A stretch of DNA of 64,000 nucleotides from Siphonodentalium dalli. Lineage: Eukaryota; Mollusca; Scaphopoda; Gadilida; Siphonodentaliidae. The DNA lies in the NCBI GenBank assembly GCA_032622095.1, contig CP136067.1:52307899-52371898 (forward strand), in the 5' to 3' direction. A program made the translations under genes and the position numbers. A model generated the notes under the pieces. The model saw only the letters and a list, made by a program, of their open reading frames with translations, had not been told where the DNA came from and searched no databases. How positions within the stretch are numbered: position 1 is the first letter of the stretch; each line of letters begins with the position of its first letter. This document shows, piece by piece, positions 1 through 11,900 of the stretch.

Positions 1-1492
1 TATAGGCAGCATACTGTGATATCAATCCATCTTGCTTCGTTCGAAAATTATCTTTAATGCCCACATGTTCGATAATGTCAAGTCAAGTTCTCAAGACCTT
101 AAACAATCTTGAACCACACTTCGCGCAATTCGAGATGATTTTAAGAAAACTGAAGACGTTTATGGTGACCCTATCTCCCACGTATGGCCAATTCTAATGT
201 CGGAAATCGAATATCAGATTTCAAGTCCACACTCTACTCCGCCACACAATGTACTCATGGTATCCGTTTATACTTATGTGTTCTCGAAAAACAATCGATG
301 GATAAAAGCTATATCTGCCAGATACTTACAGAATATGCTAAATGTTTTACCAATACTGAATCTAAATACGAATATATGACCCGTGTACAATTAGTCCCGT
401 GCATCTCTGAGAAAAAAAATGCTAACCCCGGAACTAATTGAAACAGTTTTTTCCCCGCTGGAATAAGTACATAAACCCTCTACAAATAACATACTAAAAA
501 TAAGCAAAAATCGGAAAAAGGACAATTTGTGAATCTCATGAAATATATTTGGGGAAATTTGATCATATCCTCAATTTATGGATTTCATGGATCAAATGCA
601 CGAATATATTTCACCAAATTCTCCAATTTCCATTTTTCCTGGTCTTTAGTATTTTGTTTATGTGGGGTTTATGTACATATTCCAGAAAAAAAAATTCTGT
701 TGCAATTTGTTCTGGGTAAAACCATAAATGCACTCGACTAAATCTCCATTGCATTTCCAGTATCACTTGATTGTCGTTCTCATATATGTATATCGAATAT
801 AGGACTTGCATGGAACATTTCTCTCATTCCTAACCGTGTTCATGTTAGCACATGTGCCACGAATGTACAGGACAATCCCTGCTATACTCTCAACAATCGT
901 GGACATCAGTGGTGTGGTCTTCCCATGATATCATTTGCCATATGTCCCAAGTACAAACAAAAAAAAACAGACAAAGAAAATAACAAATTATGTTTTTCGT
1001 TACTTGGTTATTAGATTTTATTCTAATGTGAAAACATTCAGTATCCTTTATTGCCAACACACTTCATTGTATTGGTGAAAAATTAAAATGTACATGTATA
1101 TATGTCAAGTAAATCCTTATCAGACCAGCAAATGTCTCTCTTAATTAGAATGTTTCAATGCTCAAGCTAACACCGCGGGAACAGATATTGTGTTTACCCC
1201 ACAATACTGCACAATACCTTTCATAATAGTAAAGCTGGATATATAGTTGATGTATGTTGACTGAGCTGGATCTACAGGTGGTTACAGATGCACGGAGATT
1301 TACACAGATAGTTAATGGAACAAAAGGTACCACTGGATAACTACACAATGTGCCGGCCTCCAAGCGATGTCAACATAACCCGGCGATGGTCATTGCATTT
1401 GTGAACATTCCACTCTTGTCTCATTCCTGCCAACCCATTACGATTCTTCAATTGTCAACAATATGCCCACAGGCATACTTTAAAGAGTATTG
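1..1492. other. AT-rich sequence with no recognised gene
   Basis: Only short open frames with no recognisable motif are present, on both strands. I see no RNA gene, array or element border here. Old coding remnants cannot be excluded by eye. Confidence 0.5.
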
Positions 1493-1496
1493 TTAA

Positions 1497-1901
1497 AGCC
1501 ACATGGCGGTTTGCGCTCCAAAATACACATAATATTATTCGCTTTTAAATTTTTCTCAGAATCGAAATAGGTCTTAACTACGTTTCTACGAGCATTCTGT
1601 AACCTAAAGACGCATTGAAGTAATGAAAAATACAACTGTGAATACGGTATTTGGGTCCCAAACACAAAACAGCCATTTGCAGACATGGAACAGAAAAGAG
1701 CGTTCCGTGGTAGTCTATTCCAGATATGGCAGGTCACAAAGAGCGTTTATCTGACTTCTGGGAAAAGTTGAAAACGGCTGTGACTTTGGCAAGTGTTTTT
1801 TCGGAGCATATGAAGCCGGTATATCGATAGTTCGTTTATTTGTAACCGTCGCTCCAAATTATGTAGAAAAAAAATTGGAGGATCGAATGAGCCATGTCCA
1901 T
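1497..1901 (+). mobile_element. TTAA-flanked non-autonomous element, family iii, old copy
   Basis: This is a relative of 56735-57124 in the same orientation: both open with TTAA then AGCCACATGGCGG and end near GAGCCATGTCC. The left TTAA is at 1493-1496; the right one has decayed to TTCAA at 1901-1905. The ends form a weak inverted repeat (ACATGGC inside both). It carries the motif AAAGAGCGT near 1737 and GATATGG near 1720. No coding capacity is visible. TTAA flanks suggest the piggyBac or Kolobok superfamilies, which is inference. Confidence 0.65.
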
Positions 1902-2188
1902 TCAAAGTAAAGAAATAATAATGCTCAGCTCCTGGTCACATATTATACTCTTTCTCGGCTATAAGCAATGAATATTATTTTGGCCGCGGATACATAGAGA
2001 ATAATCGCTTGATTGAACTGGTGATTTTAACTAATTCACGAGAGGCGGGGACGTTTTACAAACACGAGCGCGCACGAGTGTTTTAAAAAATAGTTCCTGC
2101 CTCGAATGAAGTATTTCACGTCACCAGTTCAATAAAGTGATTATTATGAATACATAACGCGTTAGTTAATTTGACATAAATCACTAGT

Positions 2189-2545
2189 GAAATTATCCTT
2201 GCAAATACGCACGCATAATCGACCTATAATGAGAAATAGGTACATATTGTGATTATTTGATTCTGAAACAGGCAGATAATGGATTCAGTGCCGTTTGTTT
2301 TGTGAAACGGGCCACAGTGAAAACAGATATTATAGATTACATATGAAAAGTCGTTAATTTGCTTATTTCTGTAATTGTCCGCACATAATATGCTTAGAAT
2401 CGCCTCATTATGAGTCATAATGTGACCAAAACGCTCTCGTTTCAGCACATTATCGACTCAAAATGAAGCGATTCAAAGCAGATTAACTACCTAAAACTAG
2501 TTCTATTGTAAGCCGATAATGTGCGAATTTTCGGGAAACAGGCTG
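2189..2545 (-). mobile_element. Family A non-autonomous DNA transposon (minus strand)
   Basis: A ~360-bp element matching the other A copies read on the minus strand. Its low-coordinate end is a decayed form of CAACATATCCTCGC and its high-coordinate end reads GGGAAACAGGCTG. Inside are the usual repeated motifs GATAATGTGC, GAATCGCCTCAT and their reverse complements, plus the core GGGCCACAGTGAAAACA. No clear target duplication is left. Confidence 0.75.
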
Positions 2546-2758
2546 ATCCTATATCACTCGATAAATCAAGGTAAATCACATCGGAATGCAATAACGAGTT
2601 ATAACAACCCTGGTTAGGTGGTTCTGCAAATTTGCTATGATGTTGGTGTGTCCTACTGGATTGCTGCTGTGATGCTGGTAGAGCAAACTGATGAAGTTGG
2701 CATTTCCGCGGTGATCGGAAATTCTGAAAATATGGAGGAAACCAGGTATGTGTATAAA
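2546..2758. other. Non-repetitive 213-bp island between two inverted family A copies
   Basis: This segment lies between A copies in opposite orientation (2189-2545 minus, 2759-3122 plus). Both strands are open over most of it. The minus-strand frame is Gln/Ser/His-rich and the plus-strand frame ends near a donor-like CAG|GTATGT at about 2744-2752. It could be a captured exon or unrelated host DNA. I cannot assign a function. Confidence 0.35.
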
Positions 2759-3122
2759 CAGCCTGTTCTCCAGAAAACCGCATATTATCTGCTTATAATA
2801 GAACTAGTTTTTGATCGATACAATCTGCTTAGAATACCTAATTTTGAGTCGATAATGTGCTGAAAATGAGAGCGTTTTAGTCGCATTATCCACTCATAAT
2901 TAGGCAATTCTAAGCAGATTGTGTGGTGACAATGACACATATAAACCAACTCACGACTTTTCAGATGGACGCTCTTTAACATGTGTGCACTCTGGCCCGT
3001 GCCATAACACGAAGTAACGCATATGACTCCATTATCTGCTTATTTCCTAATCAAGTGATCACATTGTATACCTATTTCACATTTTAGGTCGAATATGTGC
3101 GAATTTGCGCGAGGATATGTTG
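2759..3122 (+). mobile_element. Family A non-autonomous DNA transposon, full length (364 bp)
   Basis: It starts CAGCCTGTTCTCC and ends GAGGATATGTTG, the imperfect inverted ends of family A. Flanking 7-mers are GTATAAA (2752-2758) and GTATACA (3123-3129), matching at 6 of 7 positions, as expected for an old target-site duplication. The internal GATAATGTGC-type motifs and the core CTCTTTAACATGTG are present. It encodes no protein. Confidence 0.85.
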
Positions 3123-3129
3123 GTATACA

Positions 3130-5051
3130 ACATTCAAAAACATCACATATATTATAAAATATTTTAATAATGGCTGCATTGGTAGATGCAAACCGACCAT
3201 AATCAAGATAGTCATTTGTTTTGTATTTTCTTTTGCAAAACACCAGCGCAGCAATTATTGTTATTATTTTTGAAAATATTTAAGATCTTGAATGTTTCGT
3301 AGATAACCGGCTTTTTCATAGATCTCTCTGATTGACCAAACATAACGAAAATGACAACATTAGAAAAAATAACGGTACCTTTTGTTAATAGTATCAGTTT
3401 CCCTATCAGCTGCATAGCCATTCAACAGGACCCAACAACATCATATTAAATTAACAGAACCGCTTAATCAGGGGTGATAACTAAGTTAAACTGTTTATAT
3501 GACTCGGTGCTGGTAGTCATCAAATGTATATAGTATATCTCACAAGTGAGTCTAATATAATACACATGTCTCACTTTGAAAGTTTTGATGTCTTCTGCTT
3601 CAACTAGGAAGTCGATTAGGTAATTCCACTGGTTATAAACACTAACCTGATGACTTTAGTGGTTCTGTTGCTCAGGATTGTGTTGGTGACTATCGTCGCC
3701 AGGAGTATATTTAAATATGAATAAATGTTCGAAGTGCCGGGGTGCACACACACTGGTATTTATTGATTTATCGATGTCACATTTTGGGATTATAAATATT
3801 TAAAATATATATAGCTTGACAAAAATCTCCATGTGAATAATACGTGCGGATATCAAAATAATCAGTTTAGTAAATTCCAAGTTGAAAAGAGAAATGATAA
3901 ATAAGTACGTAACAAATTATCGGACCGGATCCACATCTGCAAATTCTATGTCGAAAACGGGGACAGTCGCGCGTTATGTCCCAGAAAAAACGCATTTGAG
4001 ATCAGACTCCGAGCAAATACACACCGTGCAGTATGACGTCAAAAGTGAATATTAATAGGTGTATTGTTGAGTGCAAAACGCCAAGTAAATAACCAAGACA
4101 AACTATTTTGAATATATAACAATGTATAATGAAAACCGGAATATAGAAAGTGACCTCTGGTCTAAGAAAATAATACACATGAAGGGGATACTGTTTGATT
4201 CAGATAATATATAGCAGTTCAATTCTCATTGAATATTACATGTATCGTTATTCATGACAAGTCGTAGTCACTATATATATGCAGGAGTTAAAGGAAAAAT
4301 AGCGGTTTCCAAATGTAATTAGTTACACAGATTAAAGACAATATTATTTGCTTACTGCACTAGCTCAAACTAATATTTTACGTATCAGTCCTAATGCACC
4401 CATTTGAAGAAATTTCAGCGTCAATAAACTCTCATTGGAAAAATATCGGATGTGCCCTTTCGCAGAACACGAAATCTGAACTGCGCAAAAATGTAATAAA
4501 AAACGCCATTCGTCCCGAATAAACATACGAAAATTATTTCACCAACGGGTATCATTTGTTTAATTTATATCGGTAGAGTTAACTGTGCACATGGTGATTA
4601 CTCGAAAACAGCAAATGGTATAGTATAGTCGATATTAGTTTCATTATAAAACTATTCGGAGAAATCGACAATCATTTTTTTTTTCATTCGCCGGAAAACT
4701 GCGGGTAATTTAAACCGCTGTCTGAATAGATCTCAGGAGTCATAATTTCTTTGACATTCCAGAAGCACGGTCGTACTCATTTGTTAACGATTCATTGCGC
4801 GACCCACAGTTGAAAATCACAAATCAGAACTTCAAACAATCGAACTGCAAACACTTGCAAGCTGCGACGTGATAAAAATGACACAGGCAGCACGCAATCT
4901 GACGGGACACGAAATGAAAGAAGAGCTTCGATAGAGAGTGGCACAGTACGCCCTTTAGCCATTTTGAAATTGTACTACGGCAAAATCAAATAATTTTAGC
5001 TTACAAAGAATATTTGATATACCCCCTTATACCCCTAATTTCAATGCCAAA
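3130..5051. other. No recognised feature
   Basis: About 1.9 kb of AT-rich sequence. I see no long open frame, clear tandem repeat or element ends. Confidence 0.45.
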
Positions 5052-5343
5052 ATGCGGTCAAATTCTAAGTCTAAAAATGGCCGTAACTCATGTGAAAATA
5101 ATTGGAGAGAACCCATATCCAAACTTGGCCTATGGTGGCATCTAGGTAACACACATCCCATCTTTGGTTCAAATCAAATAATCCAAACAGGAGTTATCGG
5201 TCGGAACAGAAATGTTATGAAATCGGTCAAATTCTAAGTCGAATAAAAGGTCGGCCGACCCAGTGTCCCCCGACAAATTGCCAAGTTGATGCCGCTTTGT
5301 TAAAGAAATACAAAAAATGATGAAATGTTCTAAGTCGAAAGGG
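5052..5343 (+). repeat. Dispersed 'gccgtaactc ... gagttatc' repeat fragment
   Basis: This matches, with divergence, the repeat field at 47195-49150: a 'gccgtaact' block followed by 'ataattgga', then 'caaataatc' and 'gagttatcg'. It shows that host sequence on both sides of the giant insertion is of one type. The short frames are not genes. Confidence 0.6.
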
Positions 5344-5347
5344 TTAA

Positions 5348-5660
5348 AGGCACGTGAGGCCTTTAGTTGTCGAAAATATTCATATTTGTTCCAATCACTG
5401 TAAACAGAAAAACATTTAAAACGCATACAGTTTCGTTCATATATACCATGACCATCGCGTAAACAGCATGTTGTCATAAATATTTACTATATTTTACCTA
5501 AGCAAGAGCCTGATTGTGTTACAGAAGACAACACTATGCTGCTGGCTAATCACACACAAATGGCATAAACGCTCTTTATTCGTTCCCATATCAGGAATTC
5601 ACACACAAAGAACGCTCTTTATGTTTACCATCATAATATAAACAAACACCAGAAAAGTTC
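5348..5660 (+). mobile_element. TTAA element family i, left part, split by the giant insertion
   Basis: Begins after TTAA (5344-5347) with AGGCACGTGAGGCC and follows the intact relative 55575-56078 up to CCAGAAAAGTT. At that point homology stops. It resumes 41 kb away at 46998, and the copy closes at 47190 with GTACCT followed by TTAA (47191-47194). The element therefore pre-dates the giant insertion. No coding capacity is visible. Confidence 0.88.
5653..5660 (+). repeat. Left target-site duplication of the giant element (GAAAAGTT)
   Basis: Identical to 46998-47005. The uninterrupted relative has only one GAAAAGTT at the corresponding place (within 55885-55900), as expected for a duplication made on insertion. 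Confidence 0.85.
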
Positions 5661-5949
5661 TAATAGGGAATGCTCCAGACGGGAGACCAACCACCCACCC
5701 ACAACAAATAATATAAACACACAATGAAAACATCCACTAGCACATTGCGCCAATACGAGATCTGATATGATATTTTTACTACGAATGCAATGATAACGCC
5801 TATACTAGCTATCAGTAGTACAGTTGCAATCAAATTATTACAAACAATTACCAGATATATATATTCGTTTAGGCCCATGTTTGTGTTGGCAGGGGGGTTT
5901 TGTGTCATATATTACATATGTTGAAAACCGGTTCACTTGGGATCTATAA
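5661..5949 (+). repeat. Left terminal and subterminal region of the giant element
   Basis: The outermost ~50 bp pair with the inverse of 46950-46997, best over GGAGACCAACCACCCACCCA and AACAAA. The rest of the region is hardly alignable to the other end. A minus-strand frame of 82 codons with hydrophobic stretches lies at 5660-5908, but it overlaps the terminal repeat and has no counterpart at the other end, so I do not call it a gene. Confidence 0.75.
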
Positions 5950-8900
5950 TTATGACTTGGGCACATATAACTTATTAGAACCGATTTTGGGCTCAGGGCA
6001 GCCTAAGGCAACTATATGGTTTTTTTTAATATTAAAATTAGTATCATTCATTTAACTCCAATTTGGGCACTGTACATAACCTATTCCATCACTGTTAGGT
6101 ATCTACTTCCAGCACTTTTGTTGTTTGTGGATAGGTATGCATCTATGCAAATAGTTTGCACAAAGTTTGGGCTCCTCGGTGGGTTTTAAGGGTATGGAGA
6201 CAGCCCAACACCCACAGCACCCATGATAAAACCATACAGCACCCGTGCCTATGAAAACATATTTCTGAGTCAGCCATCTCTCAGACTATACCCATTCTGA
6301 AAATGATTCCACATTTCACTTTAGATATATAGAGGCAATGGGAAAAAATGATTTGGGCACCTGAATGGCATTTTGGGCTCTGGTCAGGGGGGAATATTTG
6401 GGTTTTTTAATGGTTAAATTGGTATATTTAACTGGAATTGGGTCCTGTGACCCATTATATGTATATACTTCTAGGTCTCCTAGTGTTTTTGGAAAGATCT
6501 GCATCATTATAAGAAGATATGCTAAAAGTTTGGGCTCCTTAGTGGGTTTTAAGGGTATGGAGACAGCCCAACACCCACAGCACCCATGACAATTCAAGTT
6601 AAATTGGTATATTTAACTTGAATTGGGCCATATGACCCATTATATGTATCTACTTCCAGCACTTTTGTTGTTTGTGGATAGGTATGCATCTATGCAAATA
6701 GTTTGCACAAAGTTTGGGCTCTTCGGTGGGTTTTAAGGGTATGGATACAGCCCAACACCCACAGCACCCATGATAAAACCATACAGCACCCGTGCCTATG
6801 AAAACTTATTTCTGAGTCAGCCATCTCTCAGACTATACCCATTCTGAAAATGATTCCACATTTCACTTTAGAATATATAGAGGCAATGGGAAAAGATGAT
6901 TTGGGCACCTGAATGGCATTTTGGGCTCTGGTCAGGGGGAATATTTGTTTTTTTTAATGGTTAAATTGGTATATTTAACTGGAATTGGGTCCTGTGACCC
7001 ATTATAGGTATATACTTCTAGGTCTCCTAGTGTTTTTGGAAAGATCTGCATCATTATAAGAAGATATGCAAAAGTTTGGGCTCCTTAGTGGGTTTTAAGG
7101 GTATGGAGACAGCCCAGCACCCATGACAATTCAAGTTAAATTGGTATATTTAACTTGAATTGGGCCATATGACCCATTATATGTATCTACTTCCAGCACT
7201 TTTGTTGTTTGTGGATAGGTATGCATCTATGCAAAAAGTTTGCACAAAGTTTGGGCTCCTCAGTGGGTTTTTAAGGGTATGGAAACAGCCCAACACCTAC
7301 AGCACCCATGATAAAACCATACAGCACACCCGTGCCTATGAAAACATATTTCTGAGTCAGCCATCTCTCAGACTATACCCATTCTGAAAATGATTCCACA
7401 TTTCACTTTAGAATATATAGAGGCAATGGGAAAAGATGATTTGGGCACCTGAATGGCATTTTGGGCTCTGGTCAGGGGGGAATATTTTTTTTTTAATGGT
7501 TAAATTGGTATATTTAACTGGAATTGGGTCCTGTGACCCATTATAGGTATATACTTCTAGGTCTCCTAGTGTTTTTGGAAAGATCTGCATCATTATAAGA
7601 AGATATGCAAAAGTTTGGGCTCCTTAGTGGGTTTTAAGGGTATGGAGACAGCCCAGCACCCATGACAATTCAAGTTAAATTGGTATATTTAACTTGAATT
7701 GGGCCATATGACCCATTATATGTATCTACTTCCAGCACTTTTGTTGTTTGTGGATAGGTATGCATCTATGCAAATAGTTTGCACAAAGTTTGGGCTCGTC
7801 GGTGGGTTTTAAGGGTATGGAAACAGCCCAACACCCACAGCACCCATGATAAAACCATACAGCACCCGTGCCTATGAAAACATATTTCTGAGTCAGCCAT
7901 CTCTCAGACTATACCCATTCTGAAAATGATTCCACATTTCACTTTAGAATATATAGAGGCAATGGGAAAAGATGATTTGGGCACCTGAATGGCATTTTGG
8001 CTCTGGTCAGGGGGGAATATTTGGGTTTTTTAATGGTTAAATTGGTATATTTAACTGGAATTGGGTCCTGTGACCAATTATATGTATATACTTCTAGGTC
8101 TCCTAGTGTTTTTGGAAAGATCTGCATCATTATAAGAAGATATGCAAAAGTTTGGGCTCCTTAGTGGGTTTTAAGGGTATGGAGACAGCCCAGCACCCAT
8201 GACAATTCAAGTTAAATTGGTATATTTAACTTGAATTGGGCCATATGACCCATTATATGTATCTACTTCCAGCACTTTTGTTGTTTGTGGATAGGTATGC
8301 ATCTATGCAAAAAGTTTGCACAAAGTTTGGGCTCCTCAGTGGGTTTTAAGGGTATGGAAACAGCCCAACACCCACAGCACCCATGATAGAACCATACAGC
8401 ACCCGTGCCTATGAAAACATATTTCTGAGTCAGCCATCTCTCAGACTATACCCATTCTGAAAATGATTCCACATTTCACTTTAGAATATATAGAGGCAAT
8501 GGGAAAAGATGATTTGGGCACCTGAATGGCATTTTGGGCTCTGGTCAGGGGGGAATATTTGTTTTTTTTAATGGTTAAATTGGTATATTTAACTGGAATT
8601 GGGTCCTGTGACCCATTATAGGTATATACTTCTAGGTCTCCTAGTGTTTTTGGAAAGATCTGCATCATTATAAGAAGATATGCAAAAGTTTGGGCTCCTT
8701 AGTGTGTTTTAAGGGTATGGAGACAGCCCAGCACCCATGACAATTCAAGTTAAATTGGTATATTTAACTTGAATTGGGCCATATGACCCATTATATGTAT
8801 CTACTTCCAGCACTTTTGTTGTTTGTGGATAGGTATGCATCTATGCAAATAGTTTGCACAAAGTTTGGGCTCCTCGGTGGGTTTTAAGGGTATGGAAACA

Positions 8901-11900
8901 GCCCAACACCCACAGCACCCATGATAAAACCATACAGCACCCATGCCTATGAAAACATATTTCTGAGTCAGCCATCTCTCAGACTATACCCATTCTGAAA
9001 ATGATTCCACATTTCACTTTAGAATATATAGAGGCAATGGGAAAAGATGATTTGGGGCACCTGAATGGCATTTTGGGCTCTGGTCAGGGGGGAATATTTG
9101 TTTTTTTTAATGGTTAAATTGGTATATTTAACTGGAATTGGGTCCTGTGACCCATTATAGGTATATACTTCTAGGTCTCCTAGTGTTTTTGGAAAGATCT
9201 GCATCATTATAAGAAGATATGCAAAAGTTTGGGCTCCTTAGTGGGTTTTAAGGGTATGGAGACAGCCCAGCACCCATGACAATTCAAGTTAAATTGGTAT
9301 ATTTAACTTGAATTGGATCATATGACCCATTATATGTATCTACTTCCAGCAATTTTGTTGTTTGTGGATAGGTATGCATCTATGCAAATAGTTTGCACAA
9401 AGTTTGGGCTCCTCGGTGGGTTTTAAGGGTATGGAAACAGCCCAACACCCACAGCACCCATGATAAAACCATACAGCACCCGTGCCTATGAAAACATATT
9501 TCTGAGTCAGCCATCTCTCAGACTATACCCATTCTGAAAATGATTCCACATTTCACTTTAGAATATATAGAGGCAATGGGAAAAGATGATTTGGGCACCT
9601 GAATGGCATTTTGGGCTCTGGTCAGGGGGGAATATTTGTTTTTTTTAATGGTTAAATTGGTATATTTAACTGGAATTGGGTCCTGTGACCCATTATAGGT
9701 ATATACTTCTAGGTCTCCTAGTGTTTTTGGAAAGATCTGCATCATTATAAGAAGATATGCAAAAGTTTGGGCTCCTTAGTGGGTTTTAAGGGTATGGAGA
9801 CAGCCCAACACCCACAGCACCCATGACAATTCAAGTTAAATTGGTATATTTAACTTGAATTGGGCCATATGACCCATTATATGTATCTACTTCCAGCACT
9901 TTTGTTGTTTGTGGATAGGTATGCATCTATGCAAATAGTTTGCACAAAGTTTGGGCTCCTCGGTGGGTTTTAAGGGTATGGAAACAGCCCAACACCCACA
10001 GCACCCATGATAAAACCATACAGCACCCGTGCCTATGAAAACATATTTCTGAGTCAGCCATCTCTCAGACTATACCCATTCTGAAAATGATTCCACATTT
10101 CACTTTAGAATATATAGAGACAATGGGAAAAGATGATTTGGGCACCTGAATGGCATTTTGGGCTCTGGTCAGGGGGGAATATTTGTTTTTTTTAATGGTT
10201 AAATTGGTATATTTAACTGGAATTGGGTCCTGTGACCCATTATAGGTATATACTTCTAGGTCTCCTAGTGTTTTTGGAAAGATCTGCATCATTATAAGAA
10301 GATATGCAAAAGTTTGGGCTCCTTAGTGGGTTTTAAGGGTATGGAGACAGCCCAACACCCACAGCACCCATGACAATTCAAGTTAAATTGGTATATTTAA
10401 CTTGAATTGGGCCATATGACCCATTATATGTATCTACTTCCAGCACTTTTGTTGTTTGTGGATAGGTATGCATCTATGCAAATAGTTTGCACAAAGTTTG
10501 GGCTCCTCGGTGGGTTTTAAGGGTATGGAAACAGCCCAACACCCACAGCACCCATGATAAAACCATACAGCACCCGTGCCTATGAAAACATATTTCTGAG
10601 TCAGCCATCTCTCAGACTATACCCATTCTGAAAATGATTCCACATTTCACTTTAGAATATATAGAGGCAATGGGAAAAGATGATTTGGGCACCTGAATGG
10701 CATTTTGGGCTCTGGTCAGGGGGGAATATTTGTTTTTTTTAATGGTTAAATTGGTATATTTAACTGGAATTGGGTCCTGTGACCCATTATAGGTATATAC
10801 TTCTAGGTCTCCTAGTGTTTTTGGAAAGATCTGAATCATTATAAGAAGATATGCAAAAGTTTGGGCTCCTTAGTGGGTTTTAAGGGTATGGAGACAGCCC
10901 AGCACCCATGCCAATTCAAGTTAAATTGGTATATTTAACTTGAATTGGGCCATATGACCCATTATATGTATCTACTTCCAGCACTTTTGTTGTTTGTGGA
11001 TAGGTATGCATCTATGCAAATAGTTTGCACAAAGTTTGGGCTCCTCGGTGGGTTTTAAGGGTATGGAAACAGCCCAACACCCACAGCACCCATGATAAAA
11101 CCATACAGCACCCGTGCCTATGAAAACATATTTCTGAGTCAGCCATCTCTCAGACTATACCCATTCTGAAAATGATTCCACATTTCACTTTAGAATATAT
11201 AGAGGCAATGGGAAAAGATGATTTGGGCACCTGAATGGCATTTTGGGCTCTGGTCAGGGGGGAATATTTGGTTTTTTTAATGGTTAAATTGGTATATTTA
11301 ACTGGAATTGGGTCCTGTGACCCATTATAGGTATATACTTCTAGGTCTCCTAGTGTTTTTGGAAAGATCTGCATCATTATAAGAAGATATGCAAAAGTTT
11401 GGGCTCCTTAGTGTGTTTTAAGGGTATGGAGACAGCCCAGCACCCATGACAATTCAAGTTAAATTGGTATATTTAACTTGAATTGGGCCATATGACCCAT
11501 TATATGTATCTACTTCCAGCACTTTTGTTGTTTGTGGATAGGTATGCATCTATGCAAATAGTTTGCACAAAGTTTGGGCTCCTCGGTGGGTTTTAAGGGT
11601 ATGGAAACAGTCCAACACCCACAGCACCCATGATAAAACCATACAGCACCCGTGCCTATGAAAACATATTTCTGAGTCAGCCATCTCTCAGACTATACCC
11701 ATTCTGAAAATGATTCCACATTTCACTTTAGAATATATAGAGGCAATGGGAAAAGATGATTTGGGCACCTGAATGGCATTTTGGGCTCTGGTCAGGGGGG
11801 AATATTTGTTTTTTTTAATGGTTAAATTGGTATATTTAACTGGAATTGGGTCCTATGACCCATTATAGGTATATACTTCTAGGTCTCCTAGTGTTTTTGG

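Noticed and set aside
5660-5908. 82-codon hydrophobic minus-strand frame at the left end of the giant element
   Set aside because: Overlaps the terminal inverted repeat and target duplication, and the other end has no counterpart. Probably chance in AT-rich DNA.
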